NCBI RefSeq assembly: GCF_014334015.1
Contig: NZ_CP060488.1
Span: 1,632,501-1,696,500 of the forward strand
Direction of reading: 5' to 3'
Origin: Bacteroides sp. M10
Lineage (GTDB): Bacteria > Bacteroidota > Bacteroidia > Bacteroidales > Bacteroidaceae
Length of the DNA: 64,000 nt
Part shown: one piece after another, positions 9,646 to 19,546 of the stretch
Position numbering within the stretch: the first letter of the stretch is position 1
How the letters are laid out: each line of letters begins with the position of its first letter
Notes under the pieces: generated by a model
What the model saw: the letters and a program-made list of their open reading frames with translations, nothing else
Told to the model about the DNA's origin: nothing
The model's database searches: none
Made by a program: the position numbers and the translations under genes

Positions 9646-10422
9646 ATGATGAAGCAATGGACTACTTTACTTGTTTTTTTCTTTTTGAGCCTCTCTTTAT
9701 CGGCTCAACAGGAATATGGGAGGGATATTTTTGTCTCTTCTAAAGGAGACTCTTTACCTTATCGGATGATTCATCCCGAATCGGTGAAGCCAGGTGAAAA
9801 GTATCCGCTCGTACTGTTTCTGCATGGAGCCGGCGAACGGGGAAATGATAATGAGAAACAGTTGACTCATGGTGGACAGATGTTTCTTAATCCGGTCAAT
9901 CAAGAGAAGTATCCCGCTTTCGTTCTAATTCCACAGTGTCCGACAGACGGTTACTGGGCTTATACAGGACGTCCGAAGTCGCTTATCCCTACAGAAATGC
10001 CAGTGGGACAGGAGATCAGTCCTATATTGCAGACGCTTAAACAGTTGCTCGATTCTTATCTGGTAATGCCCGAAGTGGATACACAACGGGTTTATATTAT
10101 CGGTCTTTCAATGGGAGCGATGGGAACGTATGATTTAGTCGTGCGTTATCCGGAGATTTTCGCAGCTGCAGTTCCTATTTGCGGTACAGTCAATCCAAGT
10201 CGGCTATCGGTTGCCAAGGATGTGAAGTTTCGTATCTTCCATGGAGATGCGGATGATGTAGTTCCCGTGAAAGGCTCTCGCGAAGCGTATAAAGCACTGA
10301 AAGCTGCCGGTGCAGATGTGGAATATATTGAATTCCCCGGTTGTAATCATGGAAGCTGGAATCCGGCTTTCAATTATCCCGGATTTATGGATTGGTTGTT
10401 CAAACAAAAGAGGAAACGTTAA
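9646..10422 (+). CDS. Secreted alpha/beta-hydrolase (dienelactone hydrolase / esterase family)
   Basis: A 258-residue exported hydrolase with a signal peptide ending near LSLSAQQ. Motifs are FLHGAGERG (oxyanion region), the nucleophile elbow GLSMGAMG, an acid in HGDADDVVP, and a histidine in GCNHGSW. This pattern is that of polymer-esterase/phospholipase-type hydrolases related to the prolyl oligopeptidase catalytic domain. The substrate could be an acylated glycan or a peptide or lipid ester and cannot be told from sequence. The start is ATG 9646, with another ATG one codon later. Likely co-transcribed with ruvB or from its own promoter. Confidence 0.85.
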   Translation: MMKQWTTLLVFFFLSLSLSAQQEYGRDIFVSSKGDSLPYRMIHPESVKPGEKYPLVLFLHGAGERGNDNEKQLTHGGQMFLNPVNQEKYPAFVLIPQCPTDGYWAYTGRPKSLIPTEMPVGQEISPILQTLKQLLDSYLVMPEVDTQRVYIIGLSMGAMGTYDLVVRYPEIFAAAVPICGTVNPSRLSVAKDVKFRIFHGDADDVVPVKGSREAYKALKAAGADVEYIEFPGCNHGSWNPAFNYPGFMDWLFKQKRKR

Positions 10423-10452
10423 GCCAATCTGAATGATAATCACTAATAAAAC

Positions 10453-11949
10453 ATGGCTGGACTAAAATCATTAGCTAAAGATACTGCAATTTATGGGTTG
10501 AGTAGTATTGTCGGACGGTTCCTTAACTACATGCTGGTGCCTTTGTACACAGCGGTATTGCCGGCTTCCACCGGAGGTTATGGAGTTGTTTCAAACGTAT
10601 ATGCGTTTACAGCCCTGATGCTTGTACTGCTTACGTTCGGTATGGAAACGGGATTCTTCCGTTTTGCCAACAAATCGGGAGAAGACCCGATGAAAGTATA
10701 TGCCAACTCCTTGTTATCGGTAGGAGGGGTATCTTTGATTTTTGTTTTCCTTTGCCTGTTATTCCTGCAACCTATTTCCAATTTACTGGATTATGGCGAT
10801 CATCCGGAGTTTATAGCGATGATGGCTGTTGTGGTAGCTTTAGACTCTTTTCAATGTATTCCTTTTGCCTATTTACGGTATAAAAAGCGGCCTATTAAGT
10901 TTGCTGCTATCAAACTGCTCTCTATCGTTGGTGGCATCGGTTTGAATCTATTCTTCCTACTGGTGTGCCCGTGGCTGAATGTACATTGTCCGTCAACGAT
11001 CTCCTGGTTTTATGATCCGGATTATTTAGTGGGATATATCTTTATTAGCAACCTGATTATCTCGGTTGTCCAGATGTTCTTCTTTATCCCGGAACTGACA
11101 GGTTTTGCTTATAAGTTGGACAGGGTATTGCTGAAACGAATGGTCGTATATTCTTTTCCGGTATTAATCTTAGGTTTGGTAGGTATTCTAAACCAGACTG
11201 TGGATAAGATGATATATCCGTTTCTTTTTGAAGACCGGCAGGAAGGGTTGGTGCAATTGGGTATCTATGCGGCAACCAGTAAGATTGCGATGGTGATGGC
11301 AATGTTTACGCAAGCTTTCCGTTATGCTTACGAACCGTTTGTCTTTGGCAAAGACCGAGAAGGAGACAACCGGAAGATGTATGCCGCTGCGATGAAGTAT
11401 TTTCTTATATTTTCCTTGCTAGCTTTCCTTGCTGTCATGTTCTACCTTGACTTGTTGCGTTATCTGGTGGCAAGGGGTTACTGGGAAGGCCTGGGGGTAG
11501 TAGCCATTGTAATGCTTGCAGAGATCTGTAAAGGGATCTATTTCAACCTCTCCTTTTGGTATAAACTGACGGATAAGACCTATTGGGGAGCCTACTTCTC
11601 GGTGATTGGTTGTGTTATTATTGTCGTATTGAACATCCTGTTTGTGCCGGTTTACGGTTATCTTGCTTCAGCATGGGCTTCTGTTGCAGGCTATGCAGTC
11701 ATCTTGTTGCTATCCTACTGGATAGGACAGAAAGAATACCCGATTCATTATGACTTGAAGAACCTCGGACTTTATGTTCTGTTGGCAGCGGTACTTTACG
11801 TTATTGGAGAGCAGGTTCCTATCTCTAATATAGTGCTCCGTCTCGCTTTCCGTACCGTACTCTTATTGCTATTTATAGCCTATATTATCAAAAAGGATTT
11901 ACCATTGAGTCAGATTCCTGTTATTAATCGATTTATAAAGAAGAAATAA
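10453..11949 (+). CDS. Polysaccharide flippase (Wzx/MATE-like, oligosaccharide flippase)
   Basis: A 498-residue inner-membrane protein with about 14 hydrophobic segments, opening with AKDTAIYGLSSIVGRFLNY, the usual N terminus of polysaccharide biosynthesis flippases. The expected role is moving lipid-linked glycan from the cytoplasmic to the periplasmic face of the inner membrane. No glycosyltransferases surround it, so it is a stand-alone copy whose glycan is unknown. It ends two bases before the next gene, suggesting translational coupling. Confidence 0.88.
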   Translation: MAGLKSLAKDTAIYGLSSIVGRFLNYMLVPLYTAVLPASTGGYGVVSNVYAFTALMLVLLTFGMETGFFRFANKSGEDPMKVYANSLLSVGGVSLIFVFLCLLFLQPISNLLDYGDHPEFIAMMAVVVALDSFQCIPFAYLRYKKRPIKFAAIKLLSIVGGIGLNLFFLLVCPWLNVHCPSTISWFYDPDYLVGYIFISNLIISVVQMFFFIPELTGFAYKLDRVLLKRMVVYSFPVLILGLVGILNQTVDKMIYPFLFEDRQEGLVQLGIYAATSKIAMVMAMFTQAFRYAYEPFVFGKDREGDNRKMYAAAMKYFLIFSLLAFLAVMFYLDLLRYLVARGYWEGLGVVAIVMLAEICKGIYFNLSFWYKLTDKTYWGAYFSVIGCVIIVVLNILFVPVYGYLASAWASVAGYAVILLLSYWIGQKEYPIHYDLKNLGLYVLLAAVLYVIGEQVPISNIVLRLAFRTVLLLLFIAYIIKKDLPLSQIPVINRFIKKK

Positions 11950-11951
11950 CT

Positions 11952-13307
11952 ATGAAGACAGATGAACGTAATAAATTTGCTATCAAGTCCTTTCTGGGAG
12001 AATATCTGGACTTGAGAAAAGATAAGGATAACGAACTGGCCACAGTGGATTCTATCCGTAAGGGAGTAGAGTTCAAAGGTGCCAATTTATGGATTTTGAT
12101 TTTTGCCATCTTTATGGCATCACTCGGATTGAATGTAAACTCTACCGCCGTAATCATCGGTGCCATGTTGATTTCTCCGTTGATGGGACCTATTATGGGG
12201 GTGGGACTGTCTGTCGGACTGAATGACTTTGAATTAATGAAACGCTCTTTGAAGAGCTTTCTCATAACGACCGCTTTCAGTGTGACTACGGCAACAATCT
12301 TTTTCCTTCTTGCTCCTATTGCCGGTTCACAGTCAGAGTTGCTGGCACGTACATCGCCCACTATTTATGATGTATTCATCGCGCTTTTTGGTGGTTTGGC
12401 AGGTGTGGTAGCTCTCTCTACCAAAGAAAAAGGGAATGTGATTCCGGGTGTTGCCATTGCTACTGCATTGATGCCGCCGCTTTGTACGGCAGGTTACGGA
12501 CTGGCTTCCGGTAATCTCATTTATTTCCTGGGTGCTTTTTATCTTTACTTTATCAACTCTGTTTTTATCAGCCTGGCTACTTTCCTCGGTGTTCGTGTGA
12601 TGCATTTCCAACGGAAAGAGTTTGTGGATAAAACCCGTGAGAAGACCGTACGTAAATACATCGTTCTGATTGTAGTGCTTACCATGTGCCCTGCAGTTTA
12701 TCTGACATTTGGAATTATAAAGAGCACTTTCTATGAAGCAGCAGCCAATCGTTTTATAAACGATCAGTTGAGCTTTGAGAATACGCAGGTACTTGATAAG
12801 AAAATTAGCTATGACCATAAAGAAGTACGGGTTGTTTTGATTGGTCCTGAAGTGCCTGACGCTTCGATATCTATTGCTCGTAGCAAGTTGAAAGAGTATA
12901 AGCTGGAAGATACGAAACTGATTGTATTACAGGGGATGAACAATGAAGCGGTAGATGTATCTTCTATCCGTGCCATGGTCATGGAAGACTTCTATAAAAA
13001 CAGTGAGCAACGGCTTCAACAACAGGCGGTGAAAATTTCCCAACTGGAGACAACACTGGAGCAATACAGAACGTACGATGCTATGAGTCGTACATTAGTA
13101 CCCGAATTGAAGGTACTTTATCCTTCCATCACAACTCTTTCCATCGCTCACTCGCTCGAAGTGCGGGTCGATTCGATGAAGACGGATACGGTAACATTGG
13201 CTGTCCTTAAATTCGCCAGACATCCGTCTGTTGCTGAAAAAGAGAAAATCAGCGAATGGCTGAAAGCCCGCGTAGGAACGAAGAAGTTGAGGCTGATTAC
13301 AGAATAA
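11952..13307 (+). CDS. DUF389 membrane protein (TIGR00341-like)
   Basis: A 451-residue protein with several membrane segments in the first half (about residues 40-250). The GAMLISPLMGPIMGVG and VAIATALMPPLCTAGYG motifs are diagnostic of DUF389. The second half is a soluble region with coiled-coil character (QQQAVKISQLETTLEQ). The function of the family is not established; a transport or stress role has been suggested. It begins two bases after the flippase gene and precedes the S46 peptidase by 19 bp. Confidence 0.88.
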   Translation: MKTDERNKFAIKSFLGEYLDLRKDKDNELATVDSIRKGVEFKGANLWILIFAIFMASLGLNVNSTAVIIGAMLISPLMGPIMGVGLSVGLNDFELMKRSLKSFLITTAFSVTTATIFFLLAPIAGSQSELLARTSPTIYDVFIALFGGLAGVVALSTKEKGNVIPGVAIATALMPPLCTAGYGLASGNLIYFLGAFYLYFINSVFISLATFLGVRVMHFQRKEFVDKTREKTVRKYIVLIVVLTMCPAVYLTFGIIKSTFYEAAANRFINDQLSFENTQVLDKKISYDHKEVRVVLIGPEVPDASISIARSKLKEYKLEDTKLIVLQGMNNEAVDVSSIRAMVMEDFYKNSEQRLQQQAVKISQLETTLEQYRTYDAMSRTLVPELKVLYPSITTLSIAHSLEVRVDSMKTDTVTLAVLKFARHPSVAEKEKISEWLKARVGTKKLRLITE

Positions 13308-13326
13308 TGAATCTAAAAATAATAAT

Positions 13327-15468
13327 ATGAAGTTCAGACTAACCGTCTTGATAGTCTTTTCTCTCTGTCTGTCGAATGTATTTGCCGATGAGGGAATGTG
13401 GTTGTTGGGAAATCTCCGAAAGAATAAACAGACTGACCGGGTAATGAAAGAACTTGGTTTGCAGATGCCTGTGAATAAAATATATGATCCGAAGAAACCA
13501 TGTCTGGCAGATGCTGTTGTCAGTTTTGGAGGCTTCTGTTCAGGAGTGGTGGTTTCTGAAGACGGTCTGGTGTTTACTAATCATCATTGTGGCTTTAGCA
13601 GTATTCAACAACATTCTTCAGTGGAGCATGATTACCTGAAAGATGGCTTCTTTGCACGTAGTCTTGAGGAAGAACTGCCGAATCCGGAATTGTATGTTCG
13701 TTTCCTGCTTCGTACGGAAGATGTTACTAAACGCGTATTGTCTGCCGCCCGGCATGCTAAAACGGAAACAGAACGCCGTGTGGCTGTTGATTCGATTATG
13801 AATGTAATCAGTATGGAAGTCTCTGAAAAGGATTCTACATTGACTGGTATTGTAGATGCTTATTATGCAGGGAATGAATTCTGGCTTTCTGTTTATCGTG
13901 ATTATAACGATGTCCGCCTCGTTTTTGCACCTCCTTCTTCTGTCGGGAAGTTCGGATGGGATACGGATAATTGGATGTGGCCACGTCATACGGGCGATTT
14001 CAGCGTATTTCGTATCTATGCTAATGCCAAGAATGGTCCGGCGGATTATTCTCCTGAAAACGTCCCTTATCATCCCGAATATGTAGCACCCATTTCTTTG
14101 GATGGATACAAAGAAGGTTCTTTCTGCATGACGCTTGGCTATCCGGGCAGTACGGAACGTTACCTTTCCTCGTATGGTATCGAAGAGATGATGAATGGAA
14201 TCAATCAGGCAATGATTGATGTACGGGGAGTGAAACAAACCATCTGGAAACGGGAGATGGACCGTCGTCCGGATATTCGCATTAAGTATGCTTCAAAATA
14301 CGATGAAAGCTCCAATTATTGGAAGAATAACATCGGAACGAATAAAGCCATCAAGCATTTGAAAGTGTTGGAAAAGAAACGGGTGGCTGAAGCAGCGCTT
14401 CGTAACTGGATTCAGTCTCATCCGGAAGAGAGAGAGAAACTGATTCGTTTATTCTCTTCTTTAGAATTGAGTTATAGTAATCGCCGTGAAACCAATCGTG
14501 CGTTGGCTTATTTCGGTGAATCGTTTATAAATGGTCCCGAGTTAGTGCAGCTTGCTCTTGAAATTCTCAATTTCGACTTTGAGGCGGAAGAAAAGTTGGT
14601 GATAACCCGCATGAAGAAGTTACTGGAGAAGTATGATAATCTCGATCTTTCCATTGATAAAGAGGTTTTTGCTGTCATGCTCAAGGAGTATCAGTCGAAA
14701 GTGGATAAAAAGTTTTTGCCTGCTATGTATGAGAAGATAGATACGCTCTATAACGGGAATATTCAGACCTATGTAGACTCTTTGTATGCAACTTCCAATA
14801 TAACGTCTCCTAAGGGCTTAAAACGCTTTCTGGAGCGAGATACTACATATAATCTCATAGAAGATCCGGCTGTTTCCTTGAGTCTGGATTTGATTGTGAA
14901 GTATTATGAGATGAATCAAAGCATTTCCGAGGCTTCCGAGCAGATAGAGGAGGGGGAGCGTTTATTCAATGCAGCCATGCGCCGGATGTATGCTGATCGT
15001 AATTTTTATCCGGATGCCAACTCTACCATGCGGCTTAGTTTCGGAACGGTTGGAGGATATACTCCTTTTGATGGAGCCACTTATGATTACTACACAACCG
15101 TGAAAGGCATTTTTGAGAAAGTGAAGGAACATGCGGGTGATATTGACTTTGCCGTTCAGCCGGAGTTATTGAGTTTGCTTTCTTCCGGTGATTTCGGAAG
15201 ATATGCCAATGCGCAGGGAGATATGAATGTTTGTTTTATCTCCAACAATGACATTACAGGTGGTAATTCCGGCAGTGCCATGTTTAATGCCAAAGGAGAA
15301 TTACTAGGCTTGGCTTTTGATGGCAACTGGGAAGCAATGAGCAGTGATATCGTATTCGAACCAGATTTGCAGCGTTGCATCGGGGTAGATGTGCGGTATA
15401 TGCTCTTTATCATAGAGAAATACGGTAAGGCAGCCCATCTTATTCAGGAATTAAAAATGGGTCGATGA
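13327..15468 (+). CDS. S46 family dipeptidyl-peptidase, DPP7 type
   Basis: A 713-residue exported serine peptidase with a signal peptide ending near SNVFADEG. S46 enzymes release dipeptides from oligopeptides in the periplasm of Bacteroidota. The catalytic His lies in TNHHCGF (86/87), and the nucleophile is Ser648 in GGNSGS. The residue 18 positions after the nucleophile, which separates DPP7 (Gly) from the acidic-specific DPP11 (Arg), is Gly (FDGNWEAM). This argues for DPP7-like preference for hydrophobic P1 residues. The acid Asp is probably in WDTDNWMWPRHTGDF. The gene is the last of a plus-strand run beginning at ruvB. Confidence 0.92.
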   Translation: MKFRLTVLIVFSLCLSNVFADEGMWLLGNLRKNKQTDRVMKELGLQMPVNKIYDPKKPCLADAVVSFGGFCSGVVVSEDGLVFTNHHCGFSSIQQHSSVEHDYLKDGFFARSLEEELPNPELYVRFLLRTEDVTKRVLSAARHAKTETERRVAVDSIMNVISMEVSEKDSTLTGIVDAYYAGNEFWLSVYRDYNDVRLVFAPPSSVGKFGWDTDNWMWPRHTGDFSVFRIYANAKNGPADYSPENVPYHPEYVAPISLDGYKEGSFCMTLGYPGSTERYLSSYGIEEMMNGINQAMIDVRGVKQTIWKREMDRRPDIRIKYASKYDESSNYWKNNIGTNKAIKHLKVLEKKRVAEAALRNWIQSHPEEREKLIRLFSSLELSYSNRRETNRALAYFGESFINGPELVQLALEILNFDFEAEEKLVITRMKKLLEKYDNLDLSIDKEVFAVMLKEYQSKVDKKFLPAMYEKIDTLYNGNIQTYVDSLYATSNITSPKGLKRFLERDTTYNLIEDPAVSLSLDLIVKYYEMNQSISEASEQIEEGERLFNAAMRRMYADRNFYPDANSTMRLSFGTVGGYTPFDGATYDYYTTVKGIFEKVKEHAGDIDFAVQPELLSLLSSGDFGRYANAQGDMNVCFISNNDITGGNSGSAMFNAKGELLGLAFDGNWEAMSSDIVFEPDLQRCIGVDVRYMLFIIEKYGKAAHLIQELKMGR

Positions 15469-15496
15469 AGTAAATATTCCGATGAAACCGGACTTT

Positions 15497-16369
15497 TTAT
15501 CGTTTTAATATAATAACGATTACAGCAGCGATAATCAGTGCAATACCTACACCAATGCTTGTGGTGAAGGCTTCCCCGAAAAGAAAGATACCTACGCATA
15601 CAGCAGTTACCGGCTCCATAGCTCCCAACACAGAGGTGAGTGTGGAGCCGATGCTTTTTACGGCTCTTACTAGAGCAAGATTAGAAACTACGGTAGGGAT
15701 TAAAGCTAATAGAATCAAGTTGCCGGCAGTATGCCATTCGCTGATGGGTTGAAGCTGGCTGATGGTTTCCGTTCCGATAAAAAGGAGAATACCTCCGAAA
15801 AGGAATACGTAGAAAGTAAGGAGTAGCCCCTTCATCTGTCCAATTTTTAGTTGGCTCATTGTGACGAGATAAAGCGCATATCCGAGTGCCGACAGAAGAA
15901 CAATGAAAAGTCCCAGGAAAGAAAAGCTCCCCGTTTTTGTATCTCCGCCGGATAAGAAATAAACTCCTGCCACTGCGGATGCAATGGCAGCGATCCGCCA
16001 GCCGGACTTCTTTTCTTTAAAGAAGAGCATCATGATTAACGTGGTAAGCACCGGATACATGAAATGAATAGTGGTGGCAACTCCGCTAGCCATAAACTTA
16101 TATCCCCAGAACAGGAATACGGCAGACATTAAATAAAGAAGCGCAAGAAGAAACAGGGAAGGAATGTCCCGCCTCTTGATGCGAAATGATTGACCATTCA
16201 CCAATAAGATTCCGCCTAACGCCAGACAGGCAAACAGGAAACGATAGAAAAGTATCGATTCAAATTGCATCCCTGCTTGCATGGCAGGAATGGTAAATAG
16301 AGGGATAAGTCCAAAAGAAGCCGATGAAAGCAGCCCATATAGTAAACCATTAACTTTATTCATAGTCAA
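15497..16369 (-). CDS. EamA/DMT-family transporter
   Basis: A 290-residue inner-membrane protein of about ten membrane segments in two EamA repeats (about 8-140 and 150-288). The second repeat has the usual VVSNLALVRAVKSIGSTLTSVLGAMEP region near its end. Drug/metabolite transporters of this type export amino acids, nucleotide-sugars or other metabolites; the substrate is not predictable. It is convergent with the S46 peptidase gene (28 bp gap) and has its own -7 box. Confidence 0.9.
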   Translation of the reverse strand: MTMNKVNGLLYGLLSSASFGLIPLFTIPAMQAGMQFESILFYRFLFACLALGGILLVNGQSFRIKRRDIPSLFLLALLYLMSAVFLFWGYKFMASGVATTIHFMYPVLTTLIMMLFFKEKKSGWRIAAIASAVAGVYFLSGGDTKTGSFSFLGLFIVLLSALGYALYLVTMSQLKIGQMKGLLLTFYVFLFGGILLFIGTETISQLQPISEWHTAGNLILLALIPTVVSNLALVRAVKSIGSTLTSVLGAMEPVTAVCVGIFLFGEAFTTSIGVGIALIIAAVIVIILKR

Positions 16370-16385
16370 GTATATATTCGGGCCG

Positions 16386-16393
16386 CAAAGATA
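16386..16393 (-). promoter_or_regulatory. Bacteroides -7 box (TATCTTTG)
   Basis: Matches TAnnTTTG on the minus strand, 17 bases upstream of the EamA transporter ATG. Confidence 0.55.
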
Positions 16394-16506
16394 TAGCTTT
16401 TTTGAGGCAAGTAGATAAAGCGTCCATACAATATTTTTCGTAAATTAGCACGCGATGTAAATATGGCATCCGATTGAAAGAAAATACAAACTAATTTTTG
16501 GATAAA

Positions 16507-19164
16507 ATGAAACGATTGACACTATTACCGGGATTACTATTTTTAATGCTGCAAGCAGCATTTTCACAAGAGTCAGGCAGCTGTAAACCAGTGAATCTGG
16601 TTTGTGATTATTTGGTAAATCCCTTGGGAATAGATAATCCTGCTCCCCGGTTATCATGGATGCTGAATGATGCTCGAAAAGGAGCACGACAAACAGCCTG
16701 TCAAGTCATCGTAGACAAAGACTCTCTTGAATTGATTGCAGGGAAAGGAACTATCTGGGATTCGGGCAAAAAGGACTCCGAACAGATTCTGATTACCTAT
16801 TCCGGACAGGAACTTCGTCCTTTTACCAAGTATTATTGGAGAGTGAATGTATGGGATAAGGATGGAGTGAAATCTTCTTCGGATATTAATAGTTTCGAAA
16901 CGGGAATGATGGGGATGGAACACTGGCAAGGAGCTTGGATTAGCGATAACAAAGATATTAATTACCGTCCTGCTCCCTATTTCCGGAAAGTGTTTGATGC
17001 ACAAAAGAAGATCCGGTCGGCAAGGGCATATATTGCCGTAGCAGGTTTGTATGAACTGTATATCAATGGTGAGAAGATTGGAAACCACCGGCTGGACCCG
17101 CTATATACCCGGTTTGACAGGCGCAACTTCTACGTCACTTATGATGTTACTTCCCAAATACAGAAAGGGAAAAATGCGATTGGTGTGTTGCTGGGCAATG
17201 GATGGTATAATCATCAGTCAATGGCCGTGTGGGACTTTCATCGTGCACCTTGGCGTAACCGTCCTGCTTTCTGTATGGATGTGCGGATTACTTATGAGGA
17301 TGGTTCCGTTGAAGTCGTTTCTACGGAACGGGACTGGAAAACTTCATCCGGCGCATTGATCTTTAATAGCATTTATACAGCCGAGCATTACGACGCCCGT
17401 TTGGAACAGAAAGGCTGGAATACCGTGAACTTTGATGATTCTAAATGGAATGGAGTAGGATATAGGGCTGTTCCTTCACAGAATGTGGTGTCACAACAAG
17501 TGCAGCCGATTCGTGCAGTAGAAACAATCCCCGTAAAAACCTGGAAGAAACTTAATGACACAACGTATGTATTCGACTTTGCCCGCAATATGGCAGGAGT
17601 CACCCGCATTAAAGTGTCCGGGGAAGAGGGAACTGTGGTGAGGTTGAAACATGGTGAGCGGTTGTATGACAACGGACGAGTGAATACGTCAAATATTGAT
17701 GTGTATCACCGCCCGGTAGACAACTCCGATCCTTTTCAAACGGACATCCTCGTTTTGAGTGGAAAGGGAGAGGATGAATTTATGGCACGATTCAATTATA
17801 AAGGTTTCAGATACGTGGAAGTAACAAGCACTACCCCCCTTGTATTGAATGAGAATAGTCTGACTGCCTACTTTGTGCATAGTGATGTTCCGCAGAAAGG
17901 GACGATTCATACTTCGAACGCACTTATCAACCGTCTTTGGTGGGCAACAAATAATGCCTATTTGTCCAACTTGATGGGGTATCCTACCGACTGTCCCCAG
18001 CGTGAAAAGAACGGATGGACAGGCGACGGCCATTTTGCTATTGAAACGGCATTATATAACTATGATGGCATCACCGTTTATGAAAAATGGCTTGCCGATC
18101 ATAGAGACGAGCAACAGCCTAATGGTGTACTTCCTGATATTATCCCCACAGGAGGCTGGGGGTATGGCACGAATAATGGCCTGGATTGGACAAGCACTAT
18201 CGCTATTATTCCATGGAACATTTATATGTTTTATGGCGATCATAAACTGTTGGCAGACTGTTATGAAAATATAAAGCGATATGTAGACTATGTGGATCGT
18301 ACCAGTCCGACCGGATTGACCTCATGGGGAAGAGGAGACTGGGTGCCTGTTAAATCACATTCTTCCAAGGAACTGACCTCTTCTGCCTATTTCTACGTGG
18401 ACACCAAGATACTTGCCAATGCCGCAAAGATGTTTAATAAAACGGAAGACTATAAGTATTATTCTGCTCTTGCCAATAAGATAAAGAACGCGATTAATGA
18501 CAAGTTTCTGAATAGAGAAACGGGCATTTATGGTAGCGGCGTTCAGACGGAACAGAGTGTTCCTTTGCAATGGGGCATTGTTCCTGAAGAGTTGAAGAGA
18601 AAAGTAGCCCGGAATCTGGCAAAACAGGTGGAAGCAGCCGGCTTTCATTTGGATGTAGGTGTGTTGGGAGCAAAAGCTATATTGAATGCGTTAAGTGAGA
18701 ACGGTGAAGCCGAAACGGCTTATAAATTAGCTGCACAAGACACTTATCCATCATGGGGTTGCTGGATTGCCAATGGTGCTACCACATTACTGGAGAACTG
18801 GGATTTGAATGCCACACGTGACATATCGGACAATCACATGATGTTTGGTGAAATTGGAGGATGGTTTTATAAAGGATTGGGTGGAATCTTCCCTGACCCC
18901 GAAAGTCCCGGATTCAAACATATTCTCCTTCGGCCTAATTTCCCCAGTGGATTAAATGAGTTCGAAGCCAGATATCAATCACCTTATGGGGAAATCTGCT
19001 CTAAATGGGAACGTAAAAAGAACCGTATTTTCTATCATGTAACTGTTCCGGCAAATAGTACTGCTACCTTTTATGCACCCGACAATGTGAAAGGAGAGCG
19101 TATGGTAAATTTAGAGGCAGGCGAACATATCTTGGAATTGACTATAAAGAAAGTTGTTTATTGA
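16507..19164 (+). CDS. Alpha-L-rhamnosidase, GH78
   Basis: An exported glycoside hydrolase of about 885 residues that removes terminal alpha-L-rhamnose from glycans or glycosides. The order is signal peptide (MKRLTLLPGLLFLMLQAAFSQ), N-terminal beta-domains (CDYLVNPLGIDNPAPRLSW), a carbohydrate-binding-like domain (AYIAVAGLYELYINGEKIG), then the (alpha/alpha)6 catalytic barrel. The barrel has CPQREKNGWTGDGH, which carries catalytic acid residues, and GATTLLENWD; a C-terminal beta-domain follows. A TTG in frame at 16498 is possible, but the ATG at 16507 begins the signal peptide. It stands alone, with no SusC/D adjacent, so it may serve several pathways. Confidence 0.94.
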   Translation: MKRLTLLPGLLFLMLQAAFSQESGSCKPVNLVCDYLVNPLGIDNPAPRLSWMLNDARKGARQTACQVIVDKDSLELIAGKGTIWDSGKKDSEQILITYSGQELRPFTKYYWRVNVWDKDGVKSSSDINSFETGMMGMEHWQGAWISDNKDINYRPAPYFRKVFDAQKKIRSARAYIAVAGLYELYINGEKIGNHRLDPLYTRFDRRNFYVTYDVTSQIQKGKNAIGVLLGNGWYNHQSMAVWDFHRAPWRNRPAFCMDVRITYEDGSVEVVSTERDWKTSSGALIFNSIYTAEHYDARLEQKGWNTVNFDDSKWNGVGYRAVPSQNVVSQQVQPIRAVETIPVKTWKKLNDTTYVFDFARNMAGVTRIKVSGEEGTVVRLKHGERLYDNGRVNTSNIDVYHRPVDNSDPFQTDILVLSGKGEDEFMARFNYKGFRYVEVTSTTPLVLNENSLTAYFVHSDVPQKGTIHTSNALINRLWWATNNAYLSNLMGYPTDCPQREKNGWTGDGHFAIETALYNYDGITVYEKWLADHRDEQQPNGVLPDIIPTGGWGYGTNNGLDWTSTIAIIPWNIYMFYGDHKLLADCYENIKRYVDYVDRTSPTGLTSWGRGDWVPVKSHSSKELTSSAYFYVDTKILANAAKMFNKTEDYKYYSALANKIKNAINDKFLNRETGIYGSGVQTEQSVPLQWGIVPEELKRKVARNLAKQVEAAGFHLDVGVLGAKAILNALSENGEAETAYKLAAQDTYPSWGCWIANGATTLLENWDLNATRDISDNHMMFGEIGGWFYKGLGGIFPDPESPGFKHILLRPNFPSGLNEFEARYQSPYGEICSKWERKKNRIFYHVTVPANSTATFYAPDNVKGERMVNLEAGEHILELTIKKVVY

Positions 19165-19286
19165 TAGACACTGCTGTCCGGCAGACAATCCCGATAGTGT
19201 TCCATGCTTTTTCCCTTTTCGTAAGATAATATATTAGGGTATCTGTATTTCGGTCCTGTAAGCTTGACAAAGGACTTTTTATTTTG

Positions 19287-19294
19287 TATCTTTG
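19287..19294 (+). promoter_or_regulatory. Promoter of the candidate small transcript (TATCTTTG)
   Basis: TAnnTTTG match. A TTGAC stands about 20 bases upstream near the -33 position. The next plus-strand terminator is at 19410-19446, so the box predicts a transcript of about 145 nt. Confidence 0.5.
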
Positions 19295-19299
19295 TGATC

Positions 19300-19446
19300 G
19301 GAGAAGAAACTTATTGATTGGAAATTATGTGTATGAATAGTATAATATTAGAACAAAAAGATCGACGATTCACCTCTTTCTAAAGAAGAGGAGGGCCCCT
19401 TATATACTAAAGGTTGCAGACTTATGATGAGTTTGCAACCTTTTTT
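19300..19446 (+). ncRNA. Candidate small RNA or short-peptide transcript
   Basis: The 539-bp gap 19165-19703 contains no long gene but holds a promoter box (19287-19294), a hairpin CCTCTT/AAGAGG (around 19374-19392), and an intrinsic terminator (stem 19410-19418 / 19434-19442 then T6). The unit also contains an 18-codon ORF at 19327-19383 (MCMNSIILEQKDRRFTSF) whose stop lies in the first hairpin. It could therefore be a leader peptide, a small protein gene, or a non-coding RNA. I do not recognise a known family, and expression is not shown by sequence. Confidence 0.45.
19409..19446 (+). terminator. Intrinsic terminator of the small transcript
   Basis: A 9-bp stem AAGGTTGCA/TGCAACCTT, a 15-base loop, and a run of six or more T immediately after the stem. 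Confidence 0.75.
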
Positions 19447-19487
19447 GTTGTATAAAATTGAATAATTCGTGGCAAATGCACTTCTGG

Positions 19488-19546
19488 TCGTTTTTAATAA
19501 ACTTGAGTAGCGTTTATTAAAAACGATCAGAAAGTTTATTAAAAAC
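19488..19546. repeat. GTTTATTAAAAAC repeat, three copies
   Basis: A perfect 15-bp inverted repeat (arms 19488-19502 and 19512-19526), with a third direct copy of the 13-mer at 19534-19546. It lies between the small transcript and the 3' end of the helicase gene. It could be a convergent terminator for the helicase gene or a protein-binding site. The rest of the gap up to 19703 shows nothing recognisable. Confidence 0.6.
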
